From Thuidium tamariscinum (Eukaryota > Streptophyta > Bryopsida > Hypnales > Thuidiaceae): a stretch of DNA of 64,000 nucleotides. Made by a program: the position numbers and the translations under genes. Location: contig OX344752.2 in assembly GCA_947034885.2 (NCBI GenBank), positions 27,098,386 to 27,162,385 of the forward strand. The letters are read 5' to 3'. Below the pieces are notes generated by a model. The model worked only from the letters and a program-made list of their open reading frames with translations, was not told where the DNA came from and searched no databases. Positions 11,675 through 25,196 of this stretch are shown here, one piece after another. Every line of letters starts with the position of its first letter. Positions within the stretch are counted from its first letter, which is position 1.

Positions 11675-14600
11675 AGTTACTGCTGGATCAGCTGAAGCCA
11701 TCGCATACTGCACGATGGGCTCGATTGTATCAAGCCTCCTCGGCGGCGTCCAACACGGTATGAATGCATTAATTTTTTTCTCCTCCTGGTTCCGGCTTTA
11801 GTGTAGCACGTACTCCTGGGGTTGAATTTGGTCATTGAATTTGGAAGAATTCTTGGGCAATGCCTAACTGCAATTAGATGACTAGATGACGATTGCGATT
11901 AGATGACTCACTCTATACCGAAATCCCTGTTAACTCTGGTGAATGGTTTGGCTACTCTGGCACTATTTTGTGGCTGTTCTGAGGTGATACGATTTTCTTA
12001 AAAGTTAGACTAACTGTCTCTCGATTGTGAAATGTGTCTCTCACTTGTCCTCCATATGATCACAGGGAACCTTGAAAGATTTTGTCGTCTAAACGATTTT
12101 GTTATTTAAAATTTCCTGAAGATTGTTTAATTATATTGAAAACTTTGTTTCACTACCCTAAACTCTCTCTAATTGCACACTCTGTATGTGTCCGTTCTCT
12201 GTGGTCTCCCATGTTCTGGACAATTTTGATTGGACAGCTTCCATTCGACATGTTTTGAATACATGTCAGAGTAGAGACTCATTTTCCCCTTCAATTGCAA
12301 TTAGGGATGATTGAGTCCTCACTAGTAATGATATTATCTGTTAGTTGCCCAATAGGGGTAATTACTCTACCAAAAATCCTATTTGTTGACCACATTACCG
12401 TATTCATGGACGTCCACATGGTGTTAAGTGTTGATAAAATTGGTAAGGTTATGGATATTTAGTGTTAGTGTTTGTAATTATTGCTGCCAACAGTAGAATC
12501 TCATACTCAGAGTAGTTGATCCTTAACGAGCTGCTGCCGAAGTCTGCTTTCTAGTGTGAATCTATGTTGTTGGTGAATATCTCTGACAACATACTAAATT
12601 TTCATACGAGACTAGATATTTGGGCCGCGATGTGCACTGCATGTTTCGGCATTTTGATCAGACTCGATAGCAATTAGTTTCGACCAAAGGAGTTGTTTCA
12701 ATACTCTACGCTCACTTTGCAGAGAATAGGTTTGGACAAAGTTCTGGTGGGGTATTCCTTACAGAACTGGTACTTCCGTGTGGGTTCTGTGATGTGCAGG
12801 ATCTGCGGGCTAAGATTGCAGAAATGGTTCCAGAGGAGAGGGTAAGCGAGCTATAAATATTACCCAATTTCTAATGCGCCTTCCAATGCATTCGACTTTT
12901 CATATAGCAGTCTAGAGCTCAGAGATTTCTTCCCTTAAGCCTTGCTGTTCAACCTCACCTGAGGATGGAAGATTCTTTCTCTATTTTCATTGGAACGGGT
13001 TTGAATTATAGTACCAACACCCCATTAGTAAGACCCTTCTTTTGGTCGGAGACAAAGAGACCTTGCTAGAATTGTTTAATAATCATATGCATGCCAACTT
13101 CTGATGATGATCAGATGGCTGCAACCTATGACGTTCTACTATTTGTTTATGCTTTGTTTTTGCTCGATAATAGTTTTCAGAAAGATTTCCTTAGACTGAC
13201 CTGTCGTGTTTGTACAAATTCAGGAAAAACTGAAGGCAATCAAGAGTAAGTATGGAAACGTTTCGCTAGGAGAGACTACGGTTGACATGGTAAGAGAGTC
13301 TCAGCACTTGTCAGAAAGTGCAGCGAGATACATGTCGATAAGCAAAGATTCAATAGAGCACGGCTTTCAAAGCTATCATATTGTTTTCGAACCTCTTAGT
13401 CAAATTCAATCTGAGAGGTCTCTTTTCTGGTCACAATGAACCTAGGGAAGCTTCTCCATGTATCATGGAAAGGATTTCGTTCAGGATGTTGTCCAAAAGT
13501 TCCTCGAACAGTACTCTTTTCTTGAAACCTTGATAAGGGCTTTACATTTGGCATGTTCCCATGTGAGCTTGGTGCTATTTGATGTTTCTCATTGGATTTT
13601 GTTGCTCTGAATGGTGCTTATTAGGCCATTGGAGGAATGCGCGGAATCAAGGGCATGCTATGGGAGACATCCTTGCTCGACCCCGAGGAGGTAACAGCAA
13701 TTCGTTTGTGAGAATGTTTCCGGAGTATGTGTTGTGATCGTTTTGCAATTCGTATTTGGGTGTTAAGCATCATAAACATTGGTTCAGTGTAGAATGAACG
13801 TGGAATTCGAATGTACATTGTTTTGTGCAGGGAATTCGCTTCCGAGGCATGTCCATCCCTGAATGTCAAAAGAAACTGCCCGGAGCTAAAGTTGGTGGCG
13901 AACCCCTGCCTGAAGGGTTTCTGTGGCTCCTTGCAACTGGAGAGGTGAATTTGTGATGTCCATTTTTGATTCGGGGTTTCGTGATTGTCAGCAGCCTTTA
14001 TTTCACCATTTTGGATGTTGATGGAAGCTTGGTTTGAGTGCAGATTCCAAGCACTGAGCAAGTCCAAGCATTGTCTGAGGATTTGGGATCTCGCTCCAAA
14101 GTTCCAGGTACGTGGTATTGCCAGCGATTCTGGGAATATTTTGTGTGTTTGATGGTTCGTCCTGTAGTAGTGCTGGTGAGAAGTACCAGCCATTAATTCC
14201 AACGGTTCTCTGGGATATCCTCTGGAGTTGTATGGTATGGTCCGTTTCCCTCGTTTTTGAGGTAGGAGTTTCCGGGAGCTGTACTTTTGCAAGTCAAGTT
14301 CATTTCTGTTGCTCCTAACCTTGAGTCTGGGCTTTGTCATGCAGGGCATGTGTTTGATGTGATCAATGCCCTTCCCAAGACTGCCCATCCCATGACTCAG
14401 TTGACTGCTGGCATCATGGCCCTTCAGGTTAGTGTGCTCTGCGAATTAGTTTCAAATCTTTCAGCATGTGAAAGTGTGATACCCACGTGTTTTTATCGTA
14501 CTGAATGATATACTGTGATTTCCTCCTCTTTCATTTGTGTTATCAACTGATGCTTGACGATTTTGTTTGTTGGTCCAGACTGAAAGTGAGTTTGCGAAGG

Positions 14601-17600
14601 CTTACGAGGGTGGTTTGCACAAGAGCAAGTAAGCCATGTTTGTCTCAAAACATCTTTGCAACTATGAAAAGTAGAATCACATCAAATTTATGGTCTTCAA
14701 TTTTGACCTCTTAGGATGTGTCTCCAGTTTTTAATTTTTTTTTAGTGAATTTAGAGTGTTTCAGGAACTTCTTCACGAGAAGGGCCTCGAGAGGATTATT
14801 GTCACCACCGAGAGACCTCTCCATGAATCGTGGCGAAGATTATCTCTATGTTGCTGTCTAATAGTTCATGAAGCAGTCCAAATTTGCTGAGTACACTGTG
14901 ATATTGTTTTCATTTTGGAAGGGCATGATTGATTACAATCCTGCGCATGTGTCTCAAGTGAATGAATTACGCAGGTATTGGGAGCCTGTTTATGAGGACT
15001 CCTTGAATCTGATCGCCCGTTTGCCAGAAGTAGCTGCTTACATTTATCGCAGGTAATCTTCATCGAGATGATGTTCCCTTGATGTGGTTTACTATTCCAA
15101 TGAGTAGTAGCCTTAAGGGTGCAAATAGGATTAGTCCTGTTATGTTTGGAAATGTATGGATTTTTCTTATGTTGACGGTGTTTGGGCCGTTTACCTGCAG
15201 AATATATAAAGGCGGAGACGTGATTGGATCCGATTCCAGTCTGGACTATGCAGCTAATTTTGCTCATATGTTGGGCTTCAAGGACGAGACGATGCATGAG
15301 TTGATGCGCCTGTATTTGAGTATCCACAGGTATTTGGCTATCCCAGTGCTTGAGATTTCTTTCCACTATCTTTCTGTTGAAGGGCCCCCAAGTTGTACGA
15401 TATAGCTCGCTGGAATTACCAACTAATTGTCCGCACTGCGCAAGTTGTCTTAATAATATACTACTTGGTTAGGAACTTGCATTAATTTCCACCAGTGAAC
15501 TTCACTTCCCAAATTTGGTCAAACAAACTGACTAGGCCCTTAGCATTGGTTTGAAGTGCTGAGTCCACTTGCACGAGCCAATTAGCCACAATTAGCAAAC
15601 TTGAAAGTGTAACTCTCCATTAGTTACCTTGCAAGTGCGGACATACTATAGCTTAGTTAACTGTCAGCTAGCTGGTGTAGCTTAGCTTGCTTGTTAGCTA
15701 ATTGGCGCTCCCTGGTTGGTACATAATGCATTTCAGCCTGTGTTATAGTTTCGTAGGAGATAATCTTTATGTAGATGGTGAGAAAAAGTTCTCTATCTGT
15801 TGGTGTTTTTTAATTTTTCTTTTTCCCCTTTTCACTCATAATACTAGATTGTCTCTTCAGTTATTGCTGTAGCAGGCAATTTATTTGGTGGAAATGCTGG
15901 AAGACTCTCTCCTTAGTTATTGCTTTTATTCGCCGAAGTTTAGCTATTTATTCATCACTAAATTGCGGACTTCGTTATTCTTTTGCATGTTTAGTTCTTA
16001 CAATCTCCAGCCTTGTATCTCGCTTTCGTGTGGTTCACTAGACTGGCATGCTGAACGATTAGTATCTATGGGTTTGGCGGATAAACAACATCTTGAGTTC
16101 ATGACAATATCAGATTTCATTGCAGTAACGGCTGAATTCCCTAGTGTTTCCTACGTTTGATGGATGAAGGATACATAAGAGATTAACTTGGGGTTGCAAT
16201 TGTGGTAGTGATCACGAAGGAGGAAATGTTAGCGCTCACACTGTTCATCTGGTACGACATTTTCATTATATTCTTCCGTTTGAAGCCCAAATGGAATACT
16301 GTTCAGCTCCACATAGATAGATTTTTTGCGATTGCTTATTTTTGTTTTCCAATTTAACGGAAGAGATCATGATATTGAAGTGACAGGAGAATCTGTCAGT
16401 AACATTTTAGAGAACCCTTGTTACCCCCTCTGAATTCTCATGAAAACGAATCCCTGATACTTTCTCAGCAGAGCTGAGCTCAATTTGAAACAAGTTAGAG
16501 CTCCTCTAGCCAATGTACCGTTATCTTTTCACTTGGGAGTACGTCAAATCTTTAAGTTTACTTGCTCTGTTCTCAAAATGAACCAGTGTCTCTACTCAAG
16601 CATATCAGTTATGATCTTGTTTCAGGTTGTGTTATCTTAAGATTTTCGTTTTGATATGCTGATTTTTGTGCCAGGTTGGGAGTGCACTGTCGGATCCTTA
16701 TCTTTCTTTCGCTGCTGGAATCAATGGACTGGCAGGTCCCTTGCACGGACTTGCCAACCAGGTTAGTTTCTGGAAGAGTGCTACACAATATCCGCGTTTA
16801 GTTTATTTACCTATTTATCGGCTTGTTTCAATCTGATCTTGGAACATTCACCGACCACTGTTGGTTATCACAGGAAGTGCTGCGCTGGATTCAAGAAGTG
16901 GTGGAGGATATCGGCAGTGAAGTCTCACTGGATCAGCTGAAGGATTATATCCACAAGACTTTGAAGAGCGGCCGGGTACTCCTTTCCAGCGTCGTGCATG
17001 CTTTGTGTTTCGTGAGAAGCATTGACCTAGAGGCATCAGTATTTCTACGTTTTGTAGTTTTGAGTTGATTGCGCACTTTGTAGAGCTTATTTAGATCTTC
17101 CATATACTCCATGGCTCCTGGAACGAGTAGCGAGAAGAATTGAATGTGTGGGTTCTGGGTCAGGTGGTCCCTGGGTATGGACACGCTGTGTTGAGGAAAA
17201 CAGATCCTCGGTACATCTGTCAACGCGAATTCGCACTGAAGCATCTTCCTGAGGATCCTATGTTCAAGATGGTAAGCCTTTGTTTCCGTTTGCAAGCTGT
17301 GTGTTGGAGAGCATTCAGGTGTAGGAGGGAGGTCTCATGACATTTTTGAACCTGCTGGAGTGGTCCCTTGCGCATTGGTGCTTTGGATAGACTCTTTTTT
17401 CTGTCTACAGTGTTACTGTATACTGTGGAAGCCCAGTTCTCTTGTTTTCTACTCCTGCCGTCGACATTTGCATGTTGGAATAGGTTGGGATCTGATCTGT
17501 TGGGTTCCAGAATGTCGTCTCTTTTGAACTTCAGAGACCGCAGTCGATGTACTGCTGTGCAGTCGTTTAGCATATGATGTCGTGCTTAGCATTTCAGCGG

Positions 17601-18666
17601 GTTGTACAGTACAGTGCATGCATCGATAACATCTTGGTGTTCGTTTTTCCGACCTATTTAGATCATCGGGTTTTTCTGTGAAGCTGAGGATCCGTCCTGC
17701 TAAAGCATTCGATCTGTTGTGTAAGCGTTGAACTTAGCCATGGATGTTTCCGGACTTCTATTTGACCCCCATGATGACATGGTGTTGGTTTGTTGGCTTT
17801 TCAGGTGTCTAAATTGTTTGAGGTGGTCCCCCCTATTCTGTTGGCGGGTGGCAAAGTAAGTGTTGGGAGGTTAAGATCTGTTCAGTACCTTTTCAGTGCA
17901 AGTGCGTTGAGTGGCACATCTTCTCGTGTATTTTCGTTTTCGCTTGTGAGCACTTCTGAATTTTTGTTGTTACTTTTGGTCAGGTGAAGAACCCGTGGCC
18001 TAATGTGGATGCTCACAGCGGCGTTCTGCTTCAGTACTATGGCTTGAAAGAACAGAAGTGGGTTCCGACCCCTTCATCACCTCCCTGATTATGGTCTGAT
18101 GTTGATGCTTATTGGTTTCATTGCTGTACGAAGTTGCAGGATGCCTTTTTGCAATGAATTAATTGCATCTTCTGCTTGGCTTCTTGCAGCTATTATACGG
18201 TGCTCTTTGGAGTATCGCGTGCTATGGGTGTCCTCTCTCAGGTCAGCTCTAGCTTCTAACTCGATTTCTAACAGAAGTTTTCGTAAGTCAGATTGTCTTT
18301 AGAACTTCTAATCACCGTGATAAGGAGAATCTTCCCCTTGAATCACGCGTTAGATTTTTCTTATGATGTTGTCCAGAAGTTCTTGGAGCATTCTAGTGTT
18401 ACTGAAAACCCTTTTGTCTACGACCAGATGGTTGCTTTATCAATGTTTTTTCAATCTACATGCATCTCCACTGGTATTTGGGGCCGCAGGAGGTTTGTAG
18501 CAAATGGTTAGTTTTGCATCTGTGCCGTCGGACTAGTCCTCGACTTTGATGGTGCCTCTTTGATGTGCAGCTCATCTGGGATCGAGCTCTTGGGCTTCCA
18601 ATTGAACGACCAAAGAGCATGACATTTGAGTATATTGAAAACTTTTGCAAGTCAAAAGCGGCATAA
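11650..18666 (+). CDS. Mitochondrial citrate synthase, 18 exons
   Basis: It condenses acetyl-CoA and oxaloacetate to citrate in the mitochondrial matrix. Exons, all with GT-AG introns and consistent phase: 11650-11757, 12800-12841, 13224-13289, 13625-13690, 13831-13944, 14044-14107, 14345-14427, 14579-14628, 14975-15052, 15201-15329, 16209-16251, 16675-16761, 16874-16975, 17164-17271, 17805-17855, 17984-18057, 18190-18241, 18571-18666. They total 1413 nt and encode 470 residues, the usual family length. The first exon encodes a basic, Ser/Ala-rich, acid-poor presequence ([11 protein letters not shown]...). The catalytic residues are present: His in GPLHGLANQ, His in [14 protein letters not shown] and Asp in NVDAHSG. 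The start at 11650 is chosen because MAVF resembles plant family N-termini. An alternative first exon at 11458-11466 spliced to 11668 is also in frame. Intron 10 (879 bp) is the longest of the later introns. All catalytic motifs are intact. Confidence 0.96.
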
Positions 18667-19734
18667 CAGCGTAGAGGAGATTCGAGACTTAGTCAATTCG
18701 TGAAGTGGCTCCTATTGTGTTCGAGGAGAACTTGGTTGAATGATGGAAGTCGCTTTTGACCTTCGAGAGCGACCTTTTAATAAAAGCAGTGGCAGTCACC
18801 ATTCTAGTAAGTGGCACCTGATCATTCAGCTACCAGAAACTGGTTTCCATACCTCTGCTGATTACATAATTAATCAGTTCTTGTGTGATCCCTCAGCCTC
18901 CTATGAAGATAGGTGCCTTAGCAGTGAGGTGCCAATGAACAGTTTCGTGAAATCCTCTCCCCGAGAATCTCAGGGAGTGATGGTTGGTCTTTTGGTTCGA
19001 CATGACAGGACCAAATGGAGGAACTCTCTGAATCATGTTACCTGATTAGTCGGTCTGTTCGGACTCTTTTATCTTTTTAGTATGATTCATCATTACAACT
19101 GAGCTTTCTCGTGCTTTGTAACATGTAGATGGGCCACCTGCTGAGGAATTTCAGTTGTTTGTTAGTCAAATGCAGTCAATTCCTTAACTAGATCTTTCAA
19201 GGTTTGTGAACCAAAGCTGGGCGTTTACTGATTCATGTGCTTGACTTCTGCAGTCTCACTTGAATATTAACATTCTCCATGTTGCGTTTTTGGATGAAGT
19301 AGGAAGAGTGCCTTTCACATTGCTCTCTGATGTACGTCTTCCCATACTCTTCACGGAGATTTGGTCTTATTCCCTTACTTGTTGTCTGCCGAAGTCGTAA
19401 TTAGTGTTGAAAATCTGAATTTAATACGGTTTCTTCAAATAATGTCTTTCAAGGTCATATTCTGTGCACTATGTACCTAGGAAATATGAAATTTTAATCT
19501 TAAGTGCACATTTCAATACAAAACAAGGTTCTAAGTTTAGAGTTTCTAAAGAACCTCTGTAAAATTCTGGGAACTCAATGGAATTATTGTAATCAACTGA
19601 TTCATGAACCATTTGGTTCGTGGCCCATGTACTTATAGTATCTATAAAAGTTTTTAATATATCAAATTCTGTTGAATGTAAAGTTGAACAAAAACTAGAC
19701 TTGATCGTTTTCATTAAGTTATTTTACTTCAAAT
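18667..19734. other. Citrate synthase 3' flank, then AT-rich DNA
   Basis: A possible polyadenylation word AATAAA lies near 18,779, about 110 bases after the stop codon. Composition stays genic to about 19,400 and then becomes AT-rich. The short frames here (for example 18740-19045) show no domain. I see no second gene. Confidence 0.4.
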
Positions 19735-20422
19735 GCATCAAGATGATCTTCAAGGTGGAAATTGATTTGACAAAGGATAAGTCCATTTTGGTCCTCTTTG
19801 TCTTGTAGCAATTAACATGAATTATATGAGTTCTGCATTGTTGATAATCTCACTTTTGCATATTTTTCATGCACAATGTTCTCATACCTCCATATTACTA
19901 TTTCAATTGGATTCTTGAAGGTAGTGCAATTAGAAAGGTTTGAATGTAGTATAGAAGCACCTTAGGTCCTAGGATAGCATGAATATGCAATGAGTTTTGA
20001 AAAGAAGATTTGTATAAACCATGGAAAAGCATGCTATAAAATAATTCAACATGAGTATTTTAATATAATGTGAGGGATTGGATTCTCAATGTTTATCTAA
20101 GATTGCAAATTCATACAACAATTTTTTTTAATATTTACACATGAAATGCTCTAATAATGAAATTTATTGTCATTTATACTAATTGATTTTAAAATGTTAT
20201 AGATTTTTATTCTTGATGGATATTTTAACCATGTATGCTTTTAAAAATCCCCTCTTTGAATAGTATTGGTATCTATATTCCTAGTAGAAATCTTCATCAA
20301 CAATAAAATTTTAAAAGCATTTTCAAAACAATTTGTGTGGTAACATTAGATTTCATTATTAGCGTAGTGTAACAAATAAACAAACAAGTGCAACATAACT
20401 ACCTTGAAGATCATCTTGATGC
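19735..20422. repeat. Possible foldback element with exact 22-bp inverted ends
   Basis: The 22 bases at 19735-19756 (starting GCATCAAGATGATC) recur exactly inverted at 20401-20422. A few flanking bases also match outward. The roughly 690-bp interior is AT-rich with no coding frame. No target duplication was identified, so the outer limits are approximate. Confidence 0.5.
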
Positions 20423-21722
20423 AACCTTGATTTGACATTTCTTCACACAACATTTGTAATGTGATCAAAAGAGGTAGTATCTACCGCTTCTGTTTCCAAA
20501 ATAATCGTCTTCTAAATCATTCCATCAGCTCAAAATCAATACAATAGTAGAAAATAATTTGCAAATTAGCATGTTTTATTGCTTTAGTCACAAATTAACA
20601 AATTTTGTTAGTTTGAACATTCAAAGTTTTTTAAGACTAAACTTAAGGGAACTTTATCCAAACAAAAATAATTTTTCCGAGTAAACTTATATATTGGTAT
20701 CTACTATAGATATATTTTTTAACTCCTAAAGGACCATTTGATTTTGGGTAGGTACCTATAGTCTCAATATTTGTCTTGATTTTTTGAAACTTTTTTTGGA
20801 GATAGAAAACTTGATTATCTTTGTAGGAATATAATTTTTTATTTCAATCAATGCCTAGGACCAAAAGTAATGCCCCAAAACAAAAAAGTTTGTTTGAAAT
20901 TGGAGAAATCAAGCAACAAAAAAGAATTTTAATTTTAATTTTTTATATTTAATTTTTCCCTTATAGACTAAATTTTTGTCTACATAAAAAGCTTTGATTC
21001 ATTTTATTTAAATAAATTATATGAAAGTATGCACAATCTTGTTTTCCAAGAAATCTAAGTATCTTTTTGGAAAAATAACTTAAAGAATTCATTTTTTAAT
21101 GCATTTTGTACAATTTTCTTAAAAAAAAGTTTTGTATAGTTTAATTTGCTTTGCTAGAATAATCTCATCATTGGGATTAGTATATTTTAATTCCATCTTA
21201 GAGATATTTATAATTTAGATTTACTTCTTTCTAGTACCTACTTCTACTTTACAATTTTTATAACAATGAAAATTATGTGTTTTTTCCTTGAATTTTTTTC
21301 TTGACTTTCAACCCAATTCTCTACTATAAAGATTAAAAGCTCAAAACTTTGTAGCGCAAAAAGTTTTAATTAAAAAGGTTCAAAGTCAAATACTCTAGTT
21401 TTGCAATGTACAAAAAAAACTTGTTAGTTTGACTTTATATACACATATCTTGCAATCTATGCAATCAAAAAATTTGAAATTTATCCTACACATTTTCAAA
21501 CTAGTTCGATGTAAGATCCTACAGTTAGATGTGCATAAAAACAATCTTCAAAATATTTTACTCTTTGTAGTAGAAATGGTAGTTTTGAGTGTTTTTGGCA
21601 AAAAAAGGTCTTCATCCTCTAAGGATTAAAGTAACATGGTTTACATAGCTCCAATGGGTTTTTAAGGATAGAGGGATGATTAATGTTTCCGGGGAATAAA
21701 TGAAGAGGTTCAATGCACTATA
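20423..21722. other. AT-rich intergenic DNA, nothing recognised
   Basis: Homopolymer-rich A/T sequence with no supported gene, RNA or repeat edge. Confidence 0.5.
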
Positions 21723-21804
21723 TGCTCCTCAAATGTACAGTATTTGTACATGTTGATTTTTTGTTGTACCAACAATGTACAAATACAGTACATTTGAAGA
21801 GCAA
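21723..21804. repeat. Imperfect hairpin, about 32-bp arms
   Basis: The left arm starts GCTCCTCAAATGTACAG and the right arm ends CTGTATTTGTAC-like in reverse complement, with few mismatches around a short T-rich loop. It may be one end of a MITE or a stand-alone foldback. Confidence 0.55.
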
Positions 21805-22638
21805 TGGACAATTCTAGAGCCCTATACTACTTCATCTTCAAAAATTCATAACTACTTCCACAAAATTCCACAAAATATGAAAAAAATTGGGTTAAATGCC
21901 AATTCCAACTGTCTTTCAAGAGATATTTACCCCAAAATATTTCATGAAGTTTCACCTCCCCAAATTCAGTTTCAGCTCCTAAATGGTCACTTTATGAACC
22001 AATCCAAAATTTGAAGTATCCATCAAGGCACACGGCACAATTTGTATCATGTCCAATCAGAAGAAAACTTGGATTTCAATTTCTTGTGCTGTTGTATACT
22101 TCCTTGCTCTCCAAGTTTAGTCTTCTGTTTCTAAGTTAAAATAAGTTACACTGTATGGATCTGCTTATCCTCCAAGTTAGGTATCTTTGTAACTGATGTC
22201 ACTGAAATGGGCTTGTGTCTGCAACTGTTTGGTACTCCGAATCCTCATTGGACTGTTAATGGGACTTCAACAAATTGCCAATCACCAGGAAATTTCTGTA
22301 AGATAGTAGGTGAGCAAATCATCTTCTCTGGTCACATCCAAACCTCTACAGGTAGAACCTCTCTTAAGGTAGGTACACCCAAAATGGCACATGACCTTAA
22401 AGCGCCATGTACAATGTGCATACATTTCCAAAATCAGTCATGTACCCAGATTGTAGATGGCGCTTTCAGAAACAAACTTTGACCATTAATAACTTTTACA
22501 TACGGTATCCAAATTCTTTGTTCTTTGGTGCACTGGAACATGCTTTCACTCGCCAACAAGATCATATAAAAATCTGAACAACATGATAACAGGAACTAGG
22601 CACAATAAGAATAAGTGATTTTTTTCGGTGTATCCATC
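21805..22638. other. Intergenic DNA, nothing recognised
   Basis: Less AT-rich than its surroundings but without a convincing frame. The open frames at 21775-22014 and 22207-22482 lack homology and have no supporting neighbour. No gene is called. Confidence 0.4.
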
Positions 22639-22872
22639 TTAACCCCTAAAGGACGAGCCGGTGGCTATGGAAATCACGAATTTTGATATCGTGGGAGTCA
22701 TTGGTTCCAAAAATTTCAAAAGCTCTCATTGGAAGTCAAAGCCCTATAGAAGATCTTCCCTTTCCACCCTTAATTCTGAGGATGAACAAGTGCATTTTTG
22801 TCCTATATATAGAAAAATTCTGTCAGTCTTGTTCATCGACTAGAATATGGCATGCACATTGTTTAGGGTTAA
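22639..22872 (+). repeat. TTAA-ended short repeat, 234-bp copy
   Basis: Begins TTAACCCCTAAAGGACGAGC and ends GTTTAGGGTTAA. The interior closely matches 42161-42389, including GAGCCGGTGGC and GGAAGTCAAAGC. Terminal inverted CCCTAAA words lie just inside TTAA at both ends. The right TTAA is also the left TTAA of the next repeat. Confidence 0.75.
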
Positions 22873-23557
22873 CCCTTAAACGCCGGTCCTATAACCATTG
22901 TTTTCTAGCCCCTTTGCCCAACACTTAGTTTTTTGCCATTTGGGGACTAGATATGTATGAAAAAATTTATATATATTTTTCAAAGATGAAGTTACATGTC
23001 TTGTGTACTTCCCAAAATGAATAGAGTTTCTTTTTAGCAAAATTGATTTTTCAAAGAATTTTTGAAGAAAAAGAATTTCTATTACATATAAAATAGAAAT
23101 TATCTCATTAAATCTGAGAATTTCACCTTGTCTGTACATTTCAGTGGCAAACATCATGGTGTAAACTCAATTTCTATGTCATTCTAGAATTACAATTCAA
23201 AAGACATTGAAAATACATCCAAAGTTCAAATTGCAATAAAATATTAAAAATTATGATTTTTTCCAAAATTCCAATTGGAGAAAAAACTAGAATAGATGAA
23301 CTTCATTATAGCAAGGAGCAACCACTCCCAAAAAATACACTGAAAATAGCATATTTTGTGATCATTTTTTTTCAAATTTCTTATTCATCTGAAGAGAAGC
23401 ACTCACAAGACTACAAAGTGAATTAGATACTCTTCATAACCCTTTGTGAAAGGTCAAGCAAAAATAGATGGATGAGAAATTGCTAACAATCTCCCTAGAT
23501 ACTATTGCTAAGTCATCCAAGCACAACAAAATGGCATTGTCGCGACTCCAGGGTTAA
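22869..23557 (+). repeat. TTAA-ended long repeat, 689-bp copy
   Basis: Begins TTAACCCTTAAACGCCGG and ends CCAGGGTTAA. It is colinear with 24466-25196 and, inverted, with 32175-32925. Landmark words are TTGCCATTT near the start and ATCATGGT(C/G)TAAAC in the middle. Non-coding. Confidence 0.75.
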
Positions 23558-23644
23558 AGACTAAGGTGCAATGAATGAATGTCAACTTCCAACACTATTT
23601 TCCAGAGAATTTCTTGAAATTGGCCCCATGATCTATGAACTCCA

Positions 23645-23935
23645 TTATTGCAAGTTACATACAAACAATATGTGCATGAAACGAGGTTTTATTTGTATAA
23701 CTTGATATGTCCCACAAAATGACTTGTACACTTGCCATTGTGAAGCATGATGCCTCACTACCCACCCAAAAGAAATTATTAACTCACCTCCCCCCCTCCC
23801 TCTACCCCCTCCCAAACAAACAAACAAAATTTTAAATTTTAAATTTTAAAATTTGCATCCTCCCACCTCTTGTAATTCTCAAAAGCCAATGTGATTGACA
23901 AACTATATGGGATTTTACCCGAATCCTTATTCAGT
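23645..23935. other. Short gap between repeats
   Basis: Contains a C-rich tract (about 23,787-23,815) followed by AAAC and TTTTAAA runs. No gene seen. Confidence 0.4.
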
Positions 23936-23939
23936 ATAC

Positions 23940-24171
23940 GCATTCAATATTATATATATATATATTCAATATTATATATATATATATTCAATATTATATA
24001 TATATATATTCAATATTATATATATATATATTCAATATTATATATATATATATTCAATATTATATATATATATATTCAATATTATATATATATATATATT
24101 CAATATTATATATATATATATTCAATATTATATATATATATTCAATATTATATATATATATATATATATTC

Positions 24172-24208
<37 letters not shown>

Positions 24209-24253
24209 ATTATATATATATATATTCAATATTATATATATATATATATATTC

Positions 24254-24326
<73 letters not shown>

Positions 24327-24340
24327 ATTATATATGTATT
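23940..24340. repeat. AT satellite, unit about 22 bp (ATTCAATAT plus TA run)
   Basis: About eighteen copies of ATTCAATAT followed by a (TA)n run of variable length, then a decayed tail to about 24,450 (ATATGTATCCATATC variants). The open frames across it, rich in Tyr and Ile, are artefacts of the repeat. Confidence 0.95.
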
Positions 24341-24465
24341 CAAAATCATATATGTATCCATATCTAGTATTTCAGTACTATATACATATTTAGTATTTTT
24401 ATCCATATTTTATATCCATATCTGTATCTTATATCTATACCATATCCGTAATTGGATGGCTGAGA

Positions 24466-25196
24466 TTAACCCTGAAATGCCGGGCTTGTGACCACTGGTT
24501 TCAGGTGCCCATGTTGTCACTCAGTTTGTTGCCATTTTGTAACCAGATGTGTATGGAAATTTTTATTTTTATTTTTCAGAGATGAAACTACATGTCCTCT
24601 ATACTTCACAAAAATTTCAGATTTTTTTGAGGAAAATTATATTTTCTGAAATTTTTTGAAGAAAAAATAAAGAAAATATCATAGAAAATAGAAAATAATC
24701 TCAAAAAATCTGAAAATTTCACGATGTGTGAACATTACAGTGGAAATCATCATGGTCTAAACTAATTTACTGTGTACATCTACAATTAGAATGCAGTGGA
24801 CATTAAAAATACAACCAAAGTTCAAACTGCAATAAAATATTCAGTTTTACGAATTTTTCCAAAATTTCAATTGGAGAAGAAACTAAAGTAGAGGACCTCC
24901 ATTTCATTAGTTGGGCTCAAAATCAAAAAAGGTCGTTTGCAAGGAGAAATTTCAGATTTACTCAATTTCTCAAAATATACTAAAATGACAAATTTTGCCA
25001 TCCGTTTTTCTGAATTACTTCTCAACTACATGCAAAAAAACACCAATTACACTAAGAATTCAGTTGGACACTCTTTGTAACTCAACTTGAAAGGTCACTG
25101 GAAAAAACGGATGAAAAAAATATTGTTTTGGCCTTCTGGTGGCTCGAAGAAGTCATCCAAAGCCACATAATGGCGCTGTTGGCGCTTAGGGGTTAA
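24466..25196 (+). repeat. TTAA-ended long repeat, 731-bp copy
   Basis: Begins TTAACCCTGAAATGCCGGGC and ends GGCGCTTAGGGGTTAA. The two ends are inverted over about 16 bases. It is colinear with the copies at 22869 and 32175 (inverted) and with decayed copies near 56032 and 56898. No coding capacity. Confidence 0.8.

Noticed and set aside
11358-11801. 147-codon frame over the citrate synthase start
   Set aside because: It reads the presequence exon in a different frame and runs into intron 1; no domain.
13621-14388. 255-codon minus-strand frame
   Set aside because: It covers citrate synthase exons 4-7 and their introns on the opposite strand and has no domain; a shadow frame.
23891-24491. Long open frames of 158-198 codons rich in Tyr and Ile
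   Set aside because: They are direct translations of the AT satellite; stop codons are absent only because of the repeat unit.
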